Of a stretch of 64,000 nucleotides of DNA, positions 42,357 through 53,269 are shown one piece after another. The DNA lies in assembly GCA_027886185.1 (NCBI GenBank), contig WOAB01000864.1:2914001-2978000 (forward strand), in the 5' to 3' direction. Below the pieces are notes generated by a model. That model was not told the DNA's origin and made no database searches. It worked only from the letters and a program-made list of their open reading frames with translations. Both the position numbers and the translations under genes were made by a program. This DNA is from Rheum nobile. Its lineage: Eukaryota > Streptophyta > Magnoliopsida > Caryophyllales > Polygonaceae. Within the stretch, counting starts at the first letter, position 1. Each line of letters opens with the position of its first letter.

Positions 42357-43950
42357 TCATCGAAGCACTTTGAAAGTCCCATCACCATGTGGGGCCAGCT
42401 TGGAGCGGCGCTTGCCGGCGAAGCGTTCTTTGTGCAAATGGACCCATACAAGGTCACCCGGGGCATATGTGACAAGGCGCCGGCCTTTGTTTGCTTGGCA
42501 TTCATATTGAGCGGTGTGGCGCTCAAGTTGGGCCCGGGTGCGTGCATGAAGCTCACGGACAAAATCTGCACGCTTGGTGCCCTCAAGGTTCTCCACGGAC
42601 CGCAAAGGGTGGGGCGCCAAATCAAGTTGGGTGAGCGGGTTCTTCCCATAGACAACCTCGAATGGAGTGTGCTTTGTGACCGAGTGCATGGTCCTATTAT
42701 AAGCAAACTCAACATATGAAAGTAAGTCCTCCCAATGACGTGGGTTGGTCCTAAGGATGGTCCTAAGCAAGGCACCAAGGGTGCGGTTGGTGACCTCGGT
42801 TTGGCCGTCGGTTTGGGGGTGGCAACTAGTAGAGAGTAGGAGGTTGGTACCTAGTTTGCCCCACAAACTTAGGATCCCTATCCAAGACTATGGTTCGAGG
42901 GATTCCATGCAACTTAGCCACATGATCAAAGAATAAGGAAGCAACCTCGGAGGCATCATTAGTGGTTTTGCAAGAAATGAAATGGGCCATCTTAGAGAAC
43001 CTATCTACCACCACAAAAATGGAATCCCACCCCTTTTTAGACGTAGGCAACCCCGTGATAAAATCCATAGATATGTCTTCCCAAGGGGCATGGGGAATCG
43101 GAAAAGGGGTGTAGGGACCCTTAGGGCTAGAGCGAGACTTAGCCTTATGGCAAGTGACACAAGCTTTGATAAACCTAGTGACTTGGTGAGCTAGCTTAGG
43201 CAAAAAAAAATGTTCCTTGAGAGCAGCTACGGTTTTGGCAACCCCAAAATGACCTCGACTCTCATGTGCCTCTTTGATCAAAAGTTGTCTAATGGAAGAG
43301 GTGGGAATGCACAACTTACCAGCTTTGTAAAGGTAGCCCTTGTCCATAAAGAAACTCTCAACCTCACCTCTAAGGGTACACTCGGTGACAATGGGACCAA
43401 AGTAAGGATCTTGAGCATAAAGAGATTTAATCAATGAAAAACCAAGAACCTTAGCATCAAGATGAGAAAGGAGTACATACCTTCCAGAGAGTGCATCGTC
43501 TACCACATTGTCTTGCCCTTTTTTCTACTTGACCACATATGGGAAGGTTTCTATAAACTCTACCCACCTAGCATGGCGCCGACCAAGGTGAACTTGGCTC
43601 TTCAAGTAGGAAAGGGCCTCATGATCCGAGTGAATGATGAACTCCTTTGGTCACAAGTAATGTTGCCAAGTTTTGAGCACCCGGATCAAGGCATAGAGCT
43701 CCTTGTCGTACATGGGGTAGCTGAGGGAGACGCCCAAAAATTTCTCACTAAAATAGGTAATGGGGCGGCAATCTTGAAGAAGCACTCCTCCGATGCCAAT
43801 GTTGGAGGCATCACACTCGACCTCAAACACCTTGGAAAAATTGGGAAGTTGAAGAAGAGGGGCGTTGCATAGGCGCTCCTTGAGTGTGGTGAATGCGGCT
43901 TCATGCACTCCTTCCAAGCAACTTCGGCATCATTTTTGGTAAATTCATGC
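42357..43950 (-). pseudogene. RNase H and integrase of gypsy element C, broken
   Basis: From the right, RNase H appears as KVFEVECDASNIGIGGVLLQ and YSEKF-type ITYFSEKFLG. In-frame stops follow near 43,650 and 43,530. Integrase has an HHCC zinc domain (H-E-S-R-G-H-F-G, CVTCHKAKS) and the core with DFITGLP, VVVDRFSKMAHF and IVLDRDPKF. Near 42,866 a small deletion and frame change remove part of the core. The next stretch carries STSCHPQTDGQTEVTNRTLG, holding the catalytic Glu, and the C-terminal part GDLVWVHLHKERF. Another stop occurs near 42,355. The enzyme is not functional. Confidence 0.85.
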
Positions 43951-44649
43951 AATAATCAAATGTTACTTGGTCCCAACTCAAATATGTGAATTCGAACAAT
44001 CATATCATGATGTGCTATATGTTTTTTAGTATGTATTAATGAGGATTAAAAGCACACCCACATGTCCAATTAATATTCCATTCTATGGTCAAAGATCATA
44101 GTTTTTTTTTGCCAGAAGGTAAAATTGTATAGATGGTTGGGAAAAAGGCCCAACATCCTATATACAAACACCAATGCAAACAACAATCAAAACCAAACAA
44201 AGCAATACAAACAAAGCAAAACAAACAAAGCAAACAGACCTTAAAAAACCTGGAATACAAGCCAAAACAGAACAAGACACAACAAACTAGAAACAACATA
44301 CCTGCACAAGCAAAAACAAAGGAAAAATACAGCAGAAAACCAGCAAAAATAGAATACAAAACAACAATGAAAAGGAGGAAGACATCATTCAAGCTCTCAA
44401 TCTTCTCCTCATAGCTCTCCCTCTTCTACCTCTCAGCTGCACCTTCTGAAGGATTCTGAATTTGCACTCATCAATGACATAAGCAGCACACTGAGCAGCA
44501 TCCACAACTTTGTCTTGGAAGATGACTTCATTTCTCATTTTCCAGGAATGATAGACAATACCAGTCACAGCAAGCAGTTTGCATTTATAGATATTGTTAT
44601 TCCTTCTCCTACACTGAGCAAACCACCCCCACCAATCCATTAGAGAATT

Positions 44650-46326
44650 CTTTCTAATGTTAATCCCTTGCCACTATAAAACTCTTCCAGCAATATCTTG
44701 AATAACTGAACAATTGAACCAAAGGTGAGCATCATCCTCGGCTGCAGAATGACAAAGAGCACAATCAGCAGAAGGAACCAAGCCCCAATGGTGAAGCTTA
44801 CTAGCAGTAGGAAGGCGCCCCAAGGAAGCCAACCAGCAAATGAAGCTCCACTTCTTAGACTGCAACCCATTCCATATAACACTGCACCACTCCTTTTTCA
44901 CAGAACAACTCCTAAGCATATTGTAGAGAGCAAAGCTGTCCAACTTGCCAGAGTTCCTAACTAAGAACTGCTCATTAAGGTCACTGCCATTACTATTGTC
45001 CAACACTCTATCTCTCACCAACAACAGGTTCTTCCACAGTGAAGAACTACATGGAGAAGCATGCACAGACCAAATGGATTGCCCCTTTGTGAGATGCTTA
45101 TTGGCCCACAAAGTCCAAAGGTTACTCTTTTCCCTATGAAGATCAAACACAAAATGGAACATAAGGGTATCATTCCAGGACAGTAACTCTTTGAAGCTGA
45201 GACCCCCTTCAGAGAAAGGTCTACAAACATTCTCCCAAGCAACCAAGCTTCTCTTGCTCTCCACAACTCCAGACCATAAGAAGGATCTACATACAACTTC
45301 AATCTTCCTTATAACTCTCTTAGGGATGAATAATACTTTCATCCAAAAGGAAAGAACACCTTCAATGATAGCTCTAACAACCTGAGCTCTACCAGCATAA
45401 GAGAGCTTCCTAACACTTCTGTCATGGACCACAATCCTAATTTTATTCAACAAGGGAACCATCTCACAAATTTTCAGTCTTCGAGAATGTAAAGGTGTGC
45501 CAAGGTATCTTACAGGGAAGTTCCCTTGACTAAAGCCTAGCATTGCAGAAAACTCAGTCTTCCTATCAAAACTTACTCCACCAAAAAACATTTTGGTTTT
45601 ATTAGAATTTGCAACCAAGCCAGATTCTTTACCAAATTCAACAAGGCATTGCTTTATCAACATAAGAGAGTGAGAGGTAGGCTTACATAATATCAATAGG
45701 TCATCAGTAAAAGCTATGTTTGTTAGTTGCAGCTGCTTGTATTTAGGATGAAACCTGAAGTCCTTATTAGCACTCACCTTCCTCATTTTCCTGGCAAACA
45801 ATTCCATAACAATCACAAACAAGAAAGGAGAGAGAGGATCACCTTGCCTAAGACCTCTTTTTCCTTCAAAGAATCCATTTGCTTCACCATTGATGATAAT
45901 AGAGAAATAAGGGGTCCTAACACATTCCATGATCCAGAGAATAAGTTGTTGAGGGAAATTCAGAAAAATTAAACACTCTTCCAGATAATCCCAAGAGACA
46001 CAATCATATGCCTTTTATAAGTCAATCTGGATCATGCATCTAGGAGAAGTATTGTTGCAGTCATAGCCCCTGACCAACTCTTGTGCCACAATCATGTTGT
46101 GAGTGATAGATCTCCCTGGCACAAAAGCTCCCTGATTAATAGATATAATATCATCCAGGAATGGTCTGATCTTCTGGACAAGGATTTTAGAAATGATCTT
46201 CAATATTGTATTGCAACAAGAGATGGGTCTAAATTCCTTCACAGAAAAAGGGAGGTCCACTTTAGGAATAAGGCAAACAAAGGTAGAATTTGTTTGCCTC
46301 AAGATTTACTCAAAACAAAGATTAGA
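44650..46326 (-). pseudogene. LINE reverse transcriptase and zf-RVT
   Basis: The minus strand begins with NSTFVCLIPKVDLPFSVKEF and RPISCCNTILKIISKIL. A stop follows at about 46,015-46,017 in MIQIDL*KAYD. The frame then runs from 45,930 for 418 codons: GLRQGDPLSPFLFVIVMELF, the catalytic IAFTDDLLIL, YLGTPLHSRRL, LSYAGRAQVV, and zf-RVT (WSFICWLASLGRLPTASKLH, CALCHSAAEDDAHLWFNC). Catalytic Asp-Asp is kept. There is no RNase H, as usual for plant L1-type LINEs. One stop and a frame change near 45,930 disable it. Confidence 0.88.
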
Positions 46327-46446
46327 CTGGTCGGACGAAAGGAGGAAAAAAAAGTCGATTTTCCGCTCCCGGAGAAGTTCGTTAGGGCGATTTCGTGTTG
46401 CTGAAGCTTGCTCGTTGATCGGTGGTTCCGGCGGCGATCGACTGCG

Positions 46447-47885
46447 ATGAGTTCTCCGAAGGGCGTGACGACGAGATTCATGAAGAAGACTGGGCGTGGT
46501 GGTGGCAAAAGTGGAGATCGGAGCTCTCCGACTCCTCCTTTGCCGGCGAGGTCATATTTCTCAGTTTCGCGTGTGAATCCTGGTTTGACTAACAATTCCG
46601 GTGTGGATTTGGTTGCTCCTCCCAATTCAAAGTCTCAGCCTATGAATTATGCTAAAAATCCATCTTCCTCACCTGTTCTTGTGGATTGCGAGACTGATTG
46701 TGCCGAAACTTTGGAGAATCCTAATTTTGTGATTGTTGAGCCTGAGGATAGTCCTTGCGATGTGGCTGTGTTAGAATCGGTCCTTGATCTTTAGACTAAG
46801 GACTCAGGAAAGGTTTTGGAGAAAGGAATGGATCATAAGCGATCACTTATTCATAAATTGGAGAAAATTGTGACAGAGGATAAGGAAGTGTATGCTTTCT
46901 CTGAGGAGGAAGTAAAAATTGAAGTTGACAAATGGAAATTTGCTCTTATTGGAGGTGTTCTGGGGAATCAATTATCTTTGGATGATATGCTTAAGTTTGT
47001 AACTCTGAATTGGGGAGAAGCAAAACCGGATGTTCAGAAGAGGAGGAATGGGATTTGGATCTTTCGATTTGGGTGTAAAGAACACATTGACTGGGTGCTT
47101 GAGAATGGTCCTTGGATTGTAGACGATGTCAACCTATGGCTTTGAAAATCTGGTCTCTAGGAGTGGTTGCAGCTTGGTCAAGCTTTGATTGTGTTCCTGC
47201 CAGGGTTCAAATTAGGAATTTGGACCCCATTTTCTTCTCGAAGCATATGTTGAGTGTCATTGGGAGTATTATTGGTATACCTGTGTGTATGGATGAATTC
47301 ACTGCAAAGGGGAGGAAGATGTCATTTGCTAGACTTCTCATTATGGTTAATGTCCAAGATATCCAAAGAGAAGCTGTTGTTCTTCGAGGACCTGATGGGA
47401 AGGTATTTCGATATAAGATTTGGTATGAGTGGCTTCCTTGGTGTTGTACTAGGTGTAAGGTGTTTGGTCATGATGACAAGGGTTGTTGGCATCAGAAACC
47501 TCAGCCTGGGGCTCCAAAGGATGGTTCTAAAAATGAAGAAGCTCGAGGTAGGAAGATCTGGATCAAGAAAGGGAGTTCAGTTCAGGATAATGTCAATCAG
47601 TCACTAGACAAGGAAAAGATTGTCCATGACATTGTTGAAAATGAAAGTACATCTTGTCATGGTGAGCAAGAGATAACTGTTAGTGATTCAGTTGGTGGAT
47701 TACTTCAAAAGAATAAGAAGGTGGTTGGTGATCCTAAGTTGCCCCTCAAACAAGGTAACAAAGGAAACACTAAAGCTAAAGCTCAGACCTATAGTTCCGT
47801 TCTTCAGAACTCAAAACCTGTTGGTCATTTAAGCTCTACTGGGAATAGGAGCGGTAGCAGCTCCATGAGTATTCCTTATGACTGA
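46447..47885 (+). pseudogene. LINE ORF1-type protein with DUF4283 and zinc knuckle
   Basis: The frame starts at ATG 46,447 (MSSPKGVTTRFMKKT; basic, Pro/Ser-rich). It is stopped by TAG at 46,792-46,794 and resumes in frame with the DUF4283 region (KWKFALIGGVLGNQLSL; FRFGCKEHIDWVLENGPWIV). A frame change near 47,140 leads to RVQIRNLDPIFFSKHML and the knuckle CCTRCKVFGHDDKGC near 47,447, then a basic, Ser-rich end at 47,885. Such proteins bind LINE RNA. The 120 bp before the ATG contain CGG-rich 5' UTR sequence. Confidence 0.85.
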
Positions 47886-48699
47886 AATCAGAATTGGAGC
47901 CTGGAATACTAGGGGATGTTGCTCATCTCCTAGAGTAAAGTTGGTTAGAGATTTTGTTAGTAAGAACAAGCTGTGTGTGGTAGAATTCCTGGAAACTAAA
48001 ATCCCTATGAATAGAGAGCTGGATGTTGCTGGTAGACTCATGTCTCAATGGTCATATAAGACTAATAGTTCTCCTGTGGATAGAGGTAGAATTTGGTTAA
48101 CTTGGAACTCTGCTGTGGTTGATGTGTCCGTGTTGAGCACTTCTAGACAGTTGATCCATTGTTTGATCTCTAGTAGGGATGGGCAAATCTCATTCCTTGC
48201 TTCTTTTGTTTATGCTTTTAATGCACTCACTGGTAGAATAGATCTCTGGAGAGAACTAGAAACTATTGCTAGTTCTATTGTTGGGCCTTGGACTATAATT
48301 GGTGACTTCAATTGCATTCTATGCTCTGCTGAGAAGATCTCTTTCAGACAGGTTGTGAGAGCTAGTAGTGAGTTGACTGATTTTATTGATAAAGTACAGT
48401 TGCATGATCACACTTATTCAGGGGCCAAGTATACTTGGAGTAATCAACAAGAAGGGATGGATAGGATTGCTTGTAAATTGGATAGGATGATGATCAATAA
48501 TGACTGGGATGCTGTTTTTCCTGATTCTAAGGTTTTTTTCTCTGATACTAGCATTTCAGATCATTCTCCATGTGTGGTTATGCTAAATCCTTCTATTGGG
48601 ATTAAGAAAATTCCTTTTAAATTTAGAAATTTCTGGACTGAGGAGGATGATTATGAGTTGTTGATTCATGAGTTGTTTGTCATTGATTTTCTGGCATAA
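47878..48699 (+). CDS. LINE AP-endonuclease domain, open but cut off
   Basis: The frame of 273 codons overlaps the end of ORF1. It shows the endonuclease/exonuclease/phosphatase fold in order: IGAWNTRGCC (Asn of motif I), VVEFLETKI (catalytic Glu), WTIIGDFNCIL (GDFN), KLDRMMINNDWD and SISDHSPCV (catalytic SDH). These are the residues that nick target DNA. The domain has no stop, so this piece is better preserved than its neighbours. It ends at TAA 48,697-48,699, where the LINE is interrupted; reverse transcriptase is not downstream but inverted at 44.6-46.3 kb. Confidence 0.85.
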   Translation: MTEIRIGAWNTRGCCSSPRVKLVRDFVSKNKLCVVEFLETKIPMNRELDVAGRLMSQWSYKTNSSPVDRGRIWLTWNSAVVDVSVLSTSRQLIHCLISSRDGQISFLASFVYAFNALTGRIDLWRELETIASSIVGPWTIIGDFNCILCSAEKISFRQVVRASSELTDFIDKVQLHDHTYSGAKYTWSNQQEGMDRIACKLDRMMINNDWDAVFPDSKVFFSDTSISDHSPCVVMLNPSIGIKKIPFKFRNFWTEEDDYELLIHELFVIDFLA

Positions 48700-49260
48700 T
48701 TGCTAATAATAAAGACTTTAAGCTTCTTATCAAATTCGATTTCAAATAAAACTTGCTTAGTTATGGCCTGGATAAGCAAATTTACAGTGCTTTTGATTTC
48801 GGAGAGGTGTTTCTTTGTACAGATTTATCACCATTAGTAACAAGGAATGGAATAGGTCTTCAATTTCAGATTTGTGACATGTTTTAAGGATAAGGATGGG
48901 AATTTGGCCGACGGTGCAATTGTGGGATTTGTTTATGCAATTGGTGCTTCTTTGGTTTACATAGAAGGTCTTCCGATGAGAGTCTCCGTCAGCATCTATC
49001 TCTCTTACATTGTGGCTGCAAAAGTAGATGTAAGTGATCCCACTCTTGTGGCCTTGTAGGACTGAAAGGTGTTTAGTACGTATATCAATTTGCATTCCCA
49101 AAGCATGTTTGCCATCTATTATTAGTTAATTTGACCGACTTTTAATAAATCATGTCTACTTGACTTTTAGGATGATAAAAAATTTCATTTTGAATGTACA
49201 TATCTCATATAGTTTGCCTCTTTATTAATTCCACTAACAAAAGTTTTCCATCTTGTGCAG
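48700..49260. other. Interval before B-box fragment, not identified
   Basis: An open frame of 114 codons lies on the minus strand (49,101-48,757) and another on the plus strand from 48,874. Neither shows a family motif I know. The last 40-60 bases (ending TTTTCCATCTTGTGCAG at 49,260) look like the 3' end of an intron. Confidence 0.45.
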
Positions 49261-49674
49261 GAAAAAAGGCTCTTTTGTTCTGCACTTCTGCCAACAAGAC
49301 ATAGCAATTCTATACAGAGACTGTGATGTGCCAATCCACACAGAAAATAACCTCACTAAGAAGCATAATAGATTCCCGTTAACTGGGGTTAAGTTAACCA
49401 CTACCAAACCACCACAGTTAGTAAGAGCCAGGTCAAGAGTGATGATTCACCAAGCAGTGGTGTTGACTCATTGCCTGATTTCAAGCCTCAGAGTTTGACC
49501 AACAAAATCCTTCTGATGAATTTCAAGGCACAACCAACATCAGCTAATAGTCACCTAATCAGCAATGGTGGCCCTACTAGCAGTACTATTTTTGAGTATC
49601 TGATCAATAACTTGACTGGATGGCACGTTGAGGATATTCTTGATTCTTCTTCAAATCCAGTTGGATTCTCCAAG
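49261..49674 (+). pseudogene. B-box zinc-finger protein exon fragment (BBX20-22-like)
   Basis: The exon starts after acceptor TTGTGCAG at 49,260 and ends at 49,674 before GTTTGT. The frame shows the second B-box: FCQQDIAILYRDCDVPIHTE, then KKHNRFPLTGVKLT. One zinc-ligand Cys has become Tyr (LCRDC to LYRDC), and a small insertion near 49,275 disturbs the start. After a frame change near 49,470 the later part has GWHVEDILDSSS, matching the conserved GWHVEDFLD region of BBX20-22 type light-signalling regulators. Splice sites on both sides are kept, so genomic sequence was copied. First B-box and last exon are absent. Confidence 0.85.
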
Positions 49675-50860
49675 GTTTGTGTTATTGTATCCTTTTTGCT
49701 TAAATCGCTTCACCCTTAGCATCTGTTTGCATCCAAGTGTATAATGCATTATATTGTTTTTTACTGCTGTAGGGTGGTGAGAATGATCTGTATTTTTGGA
49801 TCAAAATCTTGAGAGTGGAATTAACAGCTATGAGAATATATTATGTGTTTCAGAAGCAACAACTCCATGACCATTCAATTTGGTGATTCATGGAGTAAAT
49901 GAATTGGAAATGAGAAAAGGAGAAATGGGTAGAAAAGTCTATAGAAAGAGGGTAGGCGATGGATTCACTGTGCCAGAGATCATTCAACGGTTTTTAGGCT
50001 CTAAGAGATCTAGAGGCTTTTGTTAAGAATTTGGTACTGGTCGTGATCAAAAGTTATTATGATCTAGATCTTGTAAATCCCATGCCTTTTTGTTCTCCCT
50101 TGTTGTGATTTGGGATTGAAAATTGGATTTTAATCTTCATTGCTTTTGTGATTGTTGCTGAGAAAGCAAGGAATCTCATGTAAACGTGCAAAAATTCTAA
50201 CAATTTATATATTTTGTTTTGATTGAGTGTAATATTTAACAGAAAGCATCATGGGTTTCCAAGAAAATGAGAGACTATGAAAAAGTTATCAAACCTAATA
50301 AAGGACTTTGGATGGGTAATATTGTACTATGCCCTTTTGATTTAGGGGATTTTATGTTAGTCACAATTTGACATAGCATACAACAAGAATCCGGATGAGA
50401 AGGCAACATAGTGGTCTGAACTGTCGTTTGGCCATTTTAAATTCTTAATGGATAAAAAGAAAGGCCATGGTCTATTCGTCTGCCATCACTACAATGTGTT
50501 TTCCATCGGTGGCCTATTAGAAGCGAAACGCCACTTCCAGCAAATCCAGGAGGCCTCCCTATTCTGCACTTGTGCCTCCAATTTCTAAGATCGGAAGATC
50601 ACTGTCATTAATTTTGTTGTTTGTCTCTCTTTATTGCTTTAGATGATTATTCCCATTTTTATTGCTTTAGAATTTAGATCTAGTGTGATCAAATTCTTCT
50701 TAATCAAATACTATCAGTAGAAAGGGGAAATTTTGGGTCTGAGTTTTCTCTTTTCCTTCAAAGTGTGGCAGAGTACAACTGATTACCTCCACATCTAATT
50801 ACCTCCGTTAGACGATTTCTTGCAAGACAAATTACATGAGAAATTATTGTGTTTATGGCA
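49675..50860. other. Interval between gene fragments, no recognised gene
   Basis: The first part probably continues the B-box intron. No further B-box exon is seen. Near 50,460-50,700 a CT-rich stretch could be UTR or intron carried with the glutathione peroxidase piece. Confidence 0.45.
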
Positions 50861-51130
50861 GTAATTTGCTGATTTGCATGATGCAAATGAGAGTGATGTG
50901 AGCCTAGGTTCATACAAGGGTAAAGTTATGCTAATTGTTAATGTTGATTCTAAATGGTTTCAAAATCATACATTTCTGCCTCCTTTTTTCCTATATATGC
51001 AAATGCAATTTTCAATAACAATTTTTTGTGTATTTAACTATTGGTTGTGGCAGTGGAATGACCAACTCCAATTACACCGAATTGAACGAATTACACAAGT
51101 AGTACAAAGATCAAGGTCCCTTGCATAATT
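50861..51130 (+). pseudogene. Glutathione peroxidase fragment, two exons with intron
   Basis: Exon one (about 50,861-50,956, acceptor TTATGGCAG) reads DANESDVSLGSYKGKVMLIV followed by NVDSKC. The intron is 50,957-51,053 (GT-AG). Exon two from 51,054 reads GMTNSNYTELNELHK, then a TAG stop, then YKDQG. This is the N-terminal core of plant GPX-type thiol peroxidases, which reduce peroxides with thioredoxin. The peroxidatic Cys codon TGT is split by the intron and restored exactly by splicing. The stop and the missing FPCNQF region show that it is dead. Confidence 0.88.
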
Positions 51131-51899
51131 CGTGCTTCTCTTTGTTATTCTCTACATTTGTTTAATGATGTCGTTGTGTATACCAATCTGTTTCAAAATG
51201 TTACGATTAGCCTATAATGTTGTAAGCTTAAACATATTGCTGGCATAGTTTTGATAATGAAAACAAGTACATGTGTTTATTCCCACCTTGACTTGTTTGT
51301 AATTTTTTAATGTTGGTTGTATTTTTATTTTTATTTTTGCCATAAAAATGTTGGTTGTTTATGTTGTTCTTTATATGGTGACCTTTTGATGCATTTTGCT
51401 TGAGTTGTAGTATGTAGAAGTTTATGCCAGTTTGTGTCCATATTAAGGGCTTGGGCTAATAATTTGCAAGGTGCTATCTACAGGCCTTTTACCTTGAATT
51501 TCATCTTTGAAGATTAGTATAAACATTATGTTATGACTCTTGTACACATTTATTAATAGTTTTTAGGGGTGGTGATATTTCACCGGTTCAAAAGATGATA
51601 GGATCATAGTTGTAGTATGAGTGGATTTCGGTCTTGTTTTTATGTAGTACATTGAATGGTTTTAATGCTTTGAGCACTGCTTCTTATTTCATATATGTAT
51701 GAATTTCTTAGGCACACTATGATACACAGTATGAACTAATAAGGAATAGTAATGTATGTTAGCAGTCCCCTAAAACACCAAAACACTTATGGGATCTTGA
51801 TTTTTGTATCTTTTGCCCACAAATACAATCCTGTTAGTTTGCAAGGCTATCAACCTTTCCATACCACTATATATCATACTAAGCTGAATAGGTCTATTT
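51131..51899. other. Interval without recognised gene
   Basis: AT-rich sequence between the peroxidase fragment and the helicase remains. No motif was identified. Confidence 0.5.
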
Positions 51900-53005
51900 G
51901 GTTATGATATCGAGTTAGATCACTCATCATTTTGGTGAAGAAAGATCTTATCTTCAAAAAATCATTTGGAACGAAGCTTTACATGCAGTACATATGTGAC
52001 AACGAAGAACTATTTGGAGGTAAGATTGTAGATTTTGGCGGTGATTTTAGACGGTTCTCCCACATAAAACACAACAATAAGTAATTAATTCAAGCTTAGT
52101 TTGTTCTTACTTGTGGACACAAATGATCAAATTTAGATTAATTACAAACATATGAGCAAAGGAGGTTATAGAGTTTGCACAATTTCTATTGCAACTGGGT
52201 AATGGAAAATTCGAAACAGATGAAAGTGTCACGATGCAATTGTCATCGTAAATTATTAATTGTCATTATGTTGATGATGAATGTGTTGATCTTTTGGCGA
52301 GCAATGTTTATCCTAAAATGAATTATGTGCATTTCAACTCAACAATTTTCAACGAAAGAGCAATTTTGACTCCAACGAACAATGGTGTTGATAACATTAA
52401 TGCATCATTAATAGAAAGATTTCCTGGAGTAAGTACTACATATAAAAGTATAGACACAATCATTGATGACAATTGCAATCTATATTCAAATGAATTCCTA
52501 AACACTTTATGTTTTTTCGGGAAAGAGTCCTCATGAATTGGTACTCAAAGCCGGTTGTCATGTCATATTACTTCGCCATTTGGATACTCCAAATGGTTTG
52601 TGTAACGGTACTAGGTTGATATGCAAATGATTTCATAGAAATCTAATACTGTGCGAGATATCTACTGGTTATTACAAAGGAGAACAAGTATTCCTACCAA
52701 GAATTAGTCTAAGCCTGCCATCATCAAGCAAATACCCATTTAAGTTTCAAAGGGGACGATTTCCAATAAAGTTTTGTTTTGCAATGACTGTAAACAAATC
52801 ACAAGGACAAACACTGCAACATGTTTGTGTCTTTTTTAAACAACCTTGCTTCTCTCATGGTCAGTTGTATGTAGGTTGTTTTAAAAGCAAGCAAAAGGAA
52901 GGATTTGCAACTGTTTATTCCGCAATCATCAGTGCTTACTGGAGGAAGATAATTAGTGACAATGTAATTTCTTTTGATATTTTGACGAAAGCAGAGATTG
53001 GATGA
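51900..53005 (+). pseudogene. Helitron Pif1-type helicase, C-terminal remains
   Basis: Degraded early motifs appear near 51,955-52,090 (IIWNEA; LFGG and GGDF of helicase motifs II-III) with frame changes. Better preserved are NERAILTPTNNGVDNINASL at 52,342, KSPHELVLKAGCHVILLRHL near 52,525, NGLCNGTRL near 52,592, FPIKFCFAMTVNKSQGQTLQ near 52,761 and FSHGQLYVGC near 52,852. These are the later motifs of the Helitron RepHel helicase, which unwinds DNA during rolling-circle transposition. The Rep nuclease part is absent. Stops near 52,536 and 52,631 confirm decay. A cellular PIF1 gene is less likely because of NERAILTPTN and the nearby Helitron ends. Confidence 0.85.
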
Positions 53006-53269
53006 GTGTGGTGTTAGCAAACATGAAATTTTGTACATATCTCACCAAGCGAAAATTAAAGATTGGATGTAGAAATCATGTACTTTGCTATTATTTCCTA
53101 TTTTCATTGTAAGTGGGTGTAATATCGAGATTTGAAATAAATGAAGTCTTATTTATAATATATCAGCTCTAAAAAACGCAAGTATATCATTTAATATTTA
53201 ATCGAAACATTTTTTATCAATAGACTACTCTTAACATGTTAATTTTAAAAAATACTACAATTTTAAGAT

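Larger units (their letters stand above)
41371..43955 (-). mobile_element. Ty3/gypsy element C, 3' half, minus strand
   Basis: On the minus strand the order is RNase H, integrase, tail, 3' LTR. The LTR's 3' end reads TTTCACATCA (TGATGTGAAA on the plus strand from 41,371). A TATA-like TATTTAAATG is near 41,820 in minus sense. The polyprotein tail motif IPVTRAQARA sits near 42,140. Gag, protease and reverse transcriptase are missing; the copy stops at 43,955 inside RNase H. It sits in the leader of the LTR element at 40,664. The family is related to elements A and B but not identical. Confidence 0.82.
44102..48698. mobile_element. L1-type LINE in two head-to-head halves (possible twin priming)
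   Basis: The 3' half (reverse transcriptase to oligo-A) is on the minus strand, 46,326 to 44,102. The 5' half (ORF1 and endonuclease) is on the plus strand, 46,327 to 48,698. The two 5' extents meet near 46,327. This is the order expected from twin priming, where a second internal priming event inverts the 5' part. The segment between endonuclease and reverse transcriptase is missing, perhaps a few hundred bases. No clear target duplication was found at the outer ends, so two separate insertions remain possible. Confidence 0.7.

Noticed and set aside
42105..42719. 204-codon plus-strand open frame
   Set aside because: It is the complementary strand of the gypsy element C integrase tail.
44085..48760. 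Target duplication flanking the head-to-head LINE
   Set aside because: Only weak similarity (AAAGATCATAG against AAAGACTTTAAG), not convincing, so not used as support.
48757..49101. 114-codon minus-strand open frame as a possible gene
   Set aside because: No recognised family, in a cargo region where all identified fragments are on the plus strand.
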